A DNA stretch of 60,845 bases from Seiridium cupressi (taxonomy: Eukaryota > Ascomycota > Sordariomycetes > Amphisphaeriales > Sporocadaceae), in assembly GCA_036674765.1 (NCBI GenBank), contig JARVKI010000035.1, positions 6,775 to 67,619 of the forward strand, given 5' to 3'. Of this stretch, positions 55,445-60,845 are shown in pieces. The notes below the pieces were generated by a model, which saw nothing but the letters and a program-made list of their open reading frames with translations, was not told the DNA's origin and ran no database searches. Numbering within the stretch: position 1 is the stretch's first letter; each line of letters starts with the position of its first letter. The translations under genes and the position numbers were made by a program.

Positions 55445-56632
55445 AGAGCAGTCATGCGCATTCCCCTTTCCAACGGAAGGGAAAACAGCACGAGGGGGAA
55501 GAAGGATGGGATAAAGCAGAGCGTAGCGTATAGCAAGCAGGAAGAGAGCGTGACGGGTGAGGAGGGGAGGAATAGGACAAGACGGCTGAGATGCAGGGAC
55601 CCGAATGTCTCGTAGCAGAGGCGCAATTAAAAAAACCTTATTACGGCAAAGAGATGCGTTGCAGAAAAAGATTGAGGGCCGACTCCAGCGAAGGGGGACG
55701 CTAGAACAGATGGAAAGGAGTGTGCATGTGTTCAATCTCGAAGATTTCCCCCTAATTTCAACGTTATCGAGGACCGGTCAATCAGTTCGCCCTACAGAGT
55801 CCAGGGGCCCCTGGCCGATGTATGCCGTGCCCCAGCGTCCCGTCGCTTCTGGCCAAGTTTCCCCTTTCCGCTGGCTGTCCACCAGCAAAAGGATGTGTCT
55901 GGCGTGTGGGGTTTCCTTTTGCACTGCGCTAGCACCGCCACCGGAACATTTCCAAAATGGACACCGGCGCCACAATTGGTGCTGTCCGCTGTCAAGACTG
56001 GAGAGGCGATGCATCCTCGCATTAATCATTCATCAAGGTTTTTGCCGTCAAAAAAGAAAGCTACCAATTACTTTCGTAGGAGCAGTTGAGATTGGAGCAT
56101 GTCTAGTATTCTTGCTCTGAAGAAGCTCCGATCAGATAGCCTTGTTCCTGTTTCATTGTCACAACAATCCCCATAACCTGAAAGCCGCTGCTCTGCTACT
56201 CCGGTTTTGGTTTACTTGGTGTCAACTGATAAGCCCCGATTCCGTACTAATCCCGCCACCTTGAATATGTGCCAGTCGATCGCCTTCTATCATAGACCAT
56301 CTGTCTGACGTACTTTAGGACGTTGCCTTCCACCGTGACACCTTCCCACACCAAACGTATTTTTTTACTCAGTCGTTTCTGTCTTTTAAGAAACGACTTC
56401 TCCTAGAATCTTAGACTCCTTCGAAACCCCTCATTCGTGCATTGCCGCGGCGTCGAGACTTATAAATCAGACAAGACACCTAGACCTAGAGCTAGACCTG
56501 ACATTTCGGCCTCTATCGCAAGAGATCTCAGCTTTTTTGCCTGAGGGATTGCCAAGTCAAGCGGCAGCAGAGAAGCCCTTTCGAAGTCACAGCCACGTTA
56601 TTTTCTTCAGGCGACTATCAGTAATCTCCAAT
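55445..56632. other. 1.2-kb divergent region GDA1 / PPPDE gene
   Basis: No supported gene. Open frames on both strands at 55605-56120 are mutually antisense and lack domains. It contains both promoters; no TATA box or known site stands out. Confidence 0.45.
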
Positions 56633-58465
56633 ATGGACGTCCACCTCCTCGTCTATGACCTGTCTGGCGGCTTAGCCCGTCAGATGTCCATGAGCCTCTT
56701 GGGATTCCAGCTGGACGCCATCTATCATACCTCGATTGAATTGGATGGAGTCGAGTATGTATATGACAGCGGAATCAACACTATTCGACCCGGGAGCTCG
56801 CATCTAGGCAACCCTCTAGAGCGCTTGTTTCTGGGTAAGACTGAGCTGCCAATCGAAATCATCGTCGAGTATGTCGACTCGCTCCGGAGCGTGTTCACAC
56901 CCGCCGCCTATGATTTGTTCAGACATAACTGTAACAACTTTAGCCACGATTTTGCCATGTTCCTCCTGGGCAAGGGCATCCCGGAGCACATCAGCAACAT
57001 GCCCCAGGCTGTTCTAGACTCGCCCTTCGGAAGGATGATGCTGCCCCAGTTGGAGCAGATGGTGCAGACAAGGAAAGCACAGCAAGGTGGTCTTTTGGGT
57101 ATTCAGAGTGACCCAAGGAGCAAGCCAACCGCATCTGCATCTGCACCAGCCAACGGGCACAGTGCCAAAACGGGATCGGTCAAGATTGCATCAAATTCCC
57201 GGGAGTTGGACGGCCTGCTAGACACTGCGAAGGACTCCTGCGCCGTAATCTTCTTCACATCGGCCACATGTCCTCCGTGTAAGGTGCTTTACCCAGTATA
57301 TGACCGGTTAGCAGCTGAGGTGGGAGAGCGGGCTACTTTGATAAAAGTCGATACTTCGCAGGCTTTTGATGTTGGCCAAAAGTATGGAATTCGCGCAACT
57401 CCGACTTTTGCTACCTTTATCCATGGGAAGGAGCAGGAAAGATGGGCAGGAGCCGATGCGGCGCGCCTGCGTAGTACTGTCCATCTTCTGATAGAGATGG
57501 CTAATCCCAAACATCCCCACGAGACACTTCGCTTGCCGCAATTCGCCGATCCAAACATCAAGCCGGTCCTGTACACGAAACTCCCTCCACTCGATAAGCT
57601 GGTGGCTAAGATGGGGGCTGTTTCCAGCAATTCATCCATCCAAGGAGTAAAACATTTCATTGAGGCACGAGCAGCTGAAGGACCAGCTCAGGTCAGTGAC
57701 ACAGGTTTCTTATTTGCCACCCCCCTCCCCCGGCTCACTTGACATATGCTGATCAACACTCTTTAGACGATGATTCCAGACTTTCAAGAATTCTCTGCTC
57801 TGCTGCGTAGCGGTGAACTCCCTACTGAAGTCATGTTCACCGTGGTAGACCTCTTTAGATGCGCCCTTATTGACCCTCGAGTCAGCGGGCTCTTTGCAGA
57901 AGAATCAGGACACAAGACTGTCGTTAGTTTACTTGATTACGCCAATAGTCGAGGAACCGATTGCCCCTATGCATTGCGGCTAGTCACCTTACAGATGGCC
58001 TGTAATCTCTTCTCGAGCCCACTATATCCAGAGCAGATCCTATCACAATCTGTCTTGAGGAATCCGATCACACAACTGGTATCAACAAGCTTTTTAGATG
58101 ACAGTCACAACAATGTACGAGTAGCCGCAGCCTCTCTCCTGTTTAACATTGCCTCGACCAACAGCCAAAGGAGGAGGGCAGCTTCATCCGAAGATGCACT
58201 TCCCGAATCCGACCAAGTCGAGCTTGCGGCATCGGTCCTAGAAGCTATAACACAGGAGACAACCTCTTCCGAGGCCTTACATGGCATGCTCCTAGCTCTG
58301 GGATACCTTGTCTACTGTGCTCCCTTGGATGGCGAGCTGGTAGACCTTCTGAGGACGATGGATGCTGAAGATACCATTATGGCTAAGACAAAGCAGTTTC
58401 CCAAAGAGGATCTGGTCAAGGCAATTAGTGCCGAGTTACTTGGGAAGGGCTTGAAAAGGCCATAG
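56633..58465 (+). CDS. PPPDE (DeSI-type) peptidase-thioredoxin-PUL fusion
   Basis: Two exons, join(56633..57691, 57767..58465), 585 aa. The intron is 75 bp, GTCAGT...TTTAG, phase 0. An in-frame region lies open upstream, but MDVHLLVYDLSGGLARQMS is the family's natural start. There are three modules. PPPDE domain (1-145): catalytic pair His32 (YHTSIELDG) and Cys100 (RHNCNNFSHDF), as in DeSI deSUMOylating/deubiquitinating peptidases. Thioredoxin fold (about 182-295): redox motif C-P-P-C at 213-216 and cis-Pro in GIRATPTFATF. C-terminal PUL domain (about 335-585): Armadillo-like, which in Doa1/Ufd3 binds Cdc48/p97. The order PPPDE-Trx-PUL recurs in fungi. It suggests a Cdc48-linked isopeptidase or S-palmitoyl/ubiquitin-like hydrolase with a redox module. 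The substrate is unknown. Confidence 0.9.
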
Positions 58466-58625
58466 TTGGCATGTCATGCTGCTAGGCTACTTGGGTACTC
58501 GCGGAACCAGACCACACGGTCCAGCTCGCTTGAAATCATACAGCCATTTGCATTATTATCATAGATCGATAGAGATTTCCTAAATTAATTTCAAAAGGGA
58601 ATGATGGTCACTTCAATCTATCCAT

Positions 58626-60425
58626 TTACTCAATCGTTACCCGCACGCCAGTACTTTCCGAAACGGGCCGGGGAATGAACATGTCATGATCGTAAGCCAC
58701 ATCCCTCTGCGTTGTCTCGAAAAGCGTCATGCGGGGGACAACACGCAACACTAAAGCCGTCAGGCTCAAGTGAAGCTCACAGAGAGCGAGGCTGTTCCGA
58801 ATTAGTTCTGGAAAGCCTTGAAATGTGCACCAGATGATCAACTTACTTCTTCCCCAGACATGCTCTGCTGCCTTTCGAGAATGCAAGCAAGCCCCGTTCT
58901 AGGTCTTTTCTTCGCTGGTTGTTCTCGTCGAGCCAGCGTTCAGCGATGAACGAGTGTGAGTCCGGGAAAACGCTCTCGTCGTGGTGAGTGATCGCGGCGG
59001 ACATACCGATGGCGTATCCCTTCGGCAATACGTACTGTACTGGCTTCTTGTTGAATTCACCCCGATAGATGAGGTGCTCCTGAGTTGGTTCCCGTGAAGT
59101 GCGGGCTGAGACGCCATATGAAAGTCGTAAACCCTCCTGAATTACTGCACCGAGATAAGGTAGCTTCTCCAATACGGTCCAGGGCGGAAGCTTGGTCGGA
59201 TCCTTGACGGTCTCCTCGAGTTCCTTTTTCAGTTTCGATAGAGTCTGGGGCTGCGATATTAGATGAAAGGTAATAACAGCGAGCGCCCAGCTAGTGGTTT
59301 CAGTGCCAGCATTGACAACAGCGACAGCTTCTTCAGCGAGTCTGTCCGATCTCTTCTCATAAATATCAAGGTCGGATTCCAGGAGCGTGCCGAACACAGT
59401 CGGCCGATCACGGTGGATCCCTGCGTTTAACTCGGCCTTGGCCTTCGAGACAAGACCGGGAATCGTGATCTTCAGGGATCGAAGGAGGAGGGCCGTATCC
59501 TCGGGGAGGTAATTCATGAATCTGTATCACATCAATATGCCCAACAGTCATGCTATGAGAACATGGTTGGCTGTGAGCTTACAATATTGCCAGATCTTGC
59601 AGCTTCAACAGGAATGGGAAGAATCGTAAAACAAACACAGGTTTGAGTACAGCCAAGGTCGCCTCTCGGTAGTTTGGGTACCAACCCTGTTGATCGAGCA
59701 GCCCTTGTGATTCTCCGAAGCTATAGCCGAAGATAGCATCAGAGGTGAAACAGCTGTAGGCCATGGCGATGTCGATCGGCTCCTCCTTGCCGGATTGTGC
59801 TAGTAATTTATCGCAGAGCTTATGAACTAAATCATGGATCTCGCTCTCCAGTTGAGCTATCATACTGTAAGAGAAGAACTTTGCCACAGGCCCACGCCGA
59901 GATCGATGCAAGTCATGATCCTTGGTACCAAAAGCATTACCGGTTCCTATGCTGAAAGTAGAACATCTTGAGTTAGTAAGTACTCCGCGTTGTTGGCAGG
60001 TATCATACTCACGCGGAACCGTTAATCTGATGGAAAGGCTTGTCCCTCTTCCTACCACCCAGGGCATAGATCTCGTCAGAGAAGCCTACATCATTGCAAT
60101 GCGTCTCCCTGGGATTGATACGAACAATGGGGCCTGGAAAAGTCATCAGCTCCGATTACTACAGTACCGAGGTGTCCACGTTCTTACCGTACTCCTCATG
60201 CATGCGCTGAATAGCATGGCTATATCGGCCAACCAAGATAACATCATGGTAGAATTCCGGTAGATATGTTGCAGCTGCGAGCTTAGGCCCGGGGATATTG
60301 TGCAGTGGGTGGAAGGGAGAAATGTTATAGACGGCCCTGATGACCTGGTAGACTAGCCACAGGCCGCTTATCAAAAAGATGATCTGAGCAACCGAGAAAT
60401 CGGAGGCCGTCAAGTCTAAATCCAT
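58626..60425 (-). CDS. Cytochrome P450, CYP58/trichodiene-oxygenase-like
   Basis: Five exons, complement(join(58626..58791, 58847..59521, 59583..59951, 60013..60133, 60188..60425)), 522 aa. All introns are 54-61 bp with GT-AG borders and consistent phase. The start is the ATG giving [12 protein letters not shown]; the longer frame opens at a GTG. There is a membrane anchor ([19 protein letters not shown]) and hinge [11 protein letters not shown]. The I-helix AGTETTS, K-helix E-G-L-R and haem loop [10 protein letters not shown] are all intact. The segment [20 protein letters not shown], then [11 protein letters not shown], resembles the TRI4/CYP58 and benzoate-type groups of fungal P450s. It is probably an ER monooxygenase of secondary metabolism or detoxification. 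It is unrelated in sequence to the other P450 (I-helix and intron positions differ). Its possible cluster partners would lie beyond the right edge. Confidence 0.92.
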
Positions 60426-60845
60426 TTCGTCGGTCCGTCTGTTTTTGGTATATTGTTGAACTGCGGAGGAGTGGTTCACTCAGTCGGTCAGGCGATATAT
60501 TTGAGGCTATCTGAAGACTCCGTCGGCAATATCCGCGGCTGAAGGGCCTATTGCTCCATCTCCAGGGATCATGTTGCATGAGAATGGAGCGAAGACTGGG
60601 GGGCTTGTCTGGCCACGGCCCACCGGGTTGGGCTAAAAGACCGAAAAATTTCTTGCCTGATCCTTGGTCAATCGAAACATCCACTCCTAAGCTACATAAT
60701 GCCTTTCGATTGGATGATAGCTCTCCATGAACCCCTCCCTTCAATACTATGTACCTAGTAGTGCTGCAACAGGGCACGCATTCGTATACTGTCAAGCTAT
60801 GCTCAAGGTAAATAAGCTCAATCATGAGGGGTGAGATCCGGGGCT
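60426..60845. other. Window end, upstream of the P450
   Basis: Upstream flank of the P450 gene. The frame at 60325-60825 (-) overlaps the P450 first exon in another frame and is not supported. Confidence 0.5.

Noticed and set aside
55605..56120. 171-codon plus-strand frame upstream of the PPPDE gene
   Set aside because: Antisense frames are equally open, no domain is seen, and it begins antisense to the GDA1 leader.

Overview
The window is nuclear DNA of a filamentous ascomycete (Pezizomycotina; a Sordariomycete is my guess, not proven). The evidence is many short introns of about 50-75 bp with GTRNGT donors and CTRAY-like branch points, fungal-type gene families (Pth11-like membrane protein, NRPS-like carboxylate reductase, fungal P450s, GPI/Thr-rich surface proteins, cyanase) and fungal orthologues of nuclear-encoded mitoribosomal and nucleolar proteins. 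The left edge (1-110) is homopolymer noise typical of a contig end. Most genes are split, so the coding structures given here were assembled by hand from reading frames, splice sites and phase. I saw no tRNA, rRNA, transposon or CRISPR.

Left arm (1-12.4 kb): a bZIP regulator (-), a 3.5-kb gene-poor stretch, the small replication protein A subunit RFA3 (+) with an MluI cell-cycle box upstream, and a head-to-head pair of mitochondrial large-subunit ribosomal proteins (uL4m - / mL38 +) sharing a 246-bp promoter. A five-exon small secreted cysteine-rich protein follows. An unusual 152-codon open frame abuts the RFA3 stop codon in frame.

Biosynthetic block (13.2-22.6 kb): an A-T-R NRPS-like carboxylic acid reductase (-), a Pth11/rhodopsin-like membrane protein (+), a UbiA-family prenyltransferase (-) and a cytochrome P450 (+), arranged as two divergent pairs. 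A reductase plus UbiA enzyme is the core of known prenyl-benzaldehyde meroterpenoid pathways (ascochlorin and LL-Z1272beta types), but those include a polyketide synthase and none is visible here. The likely product is a prenylated, oxidised aromatic aldehyde or alcohol made from a non-PKS or unlinked aromatic acid. This is the best candidate for an undescribed system in the window.

Centre (23.4-43.4 kb): a Gly-Ser-repeat surface protein, a FAM32A-like splicing factor, a Thr-rich surface protein, cyanase, an SLC35F-type transporter, the Rab GTPase Ypt7, the nucleolar protein Ebp2 and a haem oxygenase-like protein, separated by two gene-poor stretches of about 3 kb.

Right arm (44-60.8 kb): the WD40 protein Cdt2 (-) divergent from the rRNA methyltransferase Spb1 (+), a small mitochondrial-type protein, a magnesium-chelatase-like protein without a visible P-loop, the Golgi GDPase Gda1 (-), a PPPDE-thioredoxin-PUL fusion (+), and a second, unrelated P450 (-) near the right edge.
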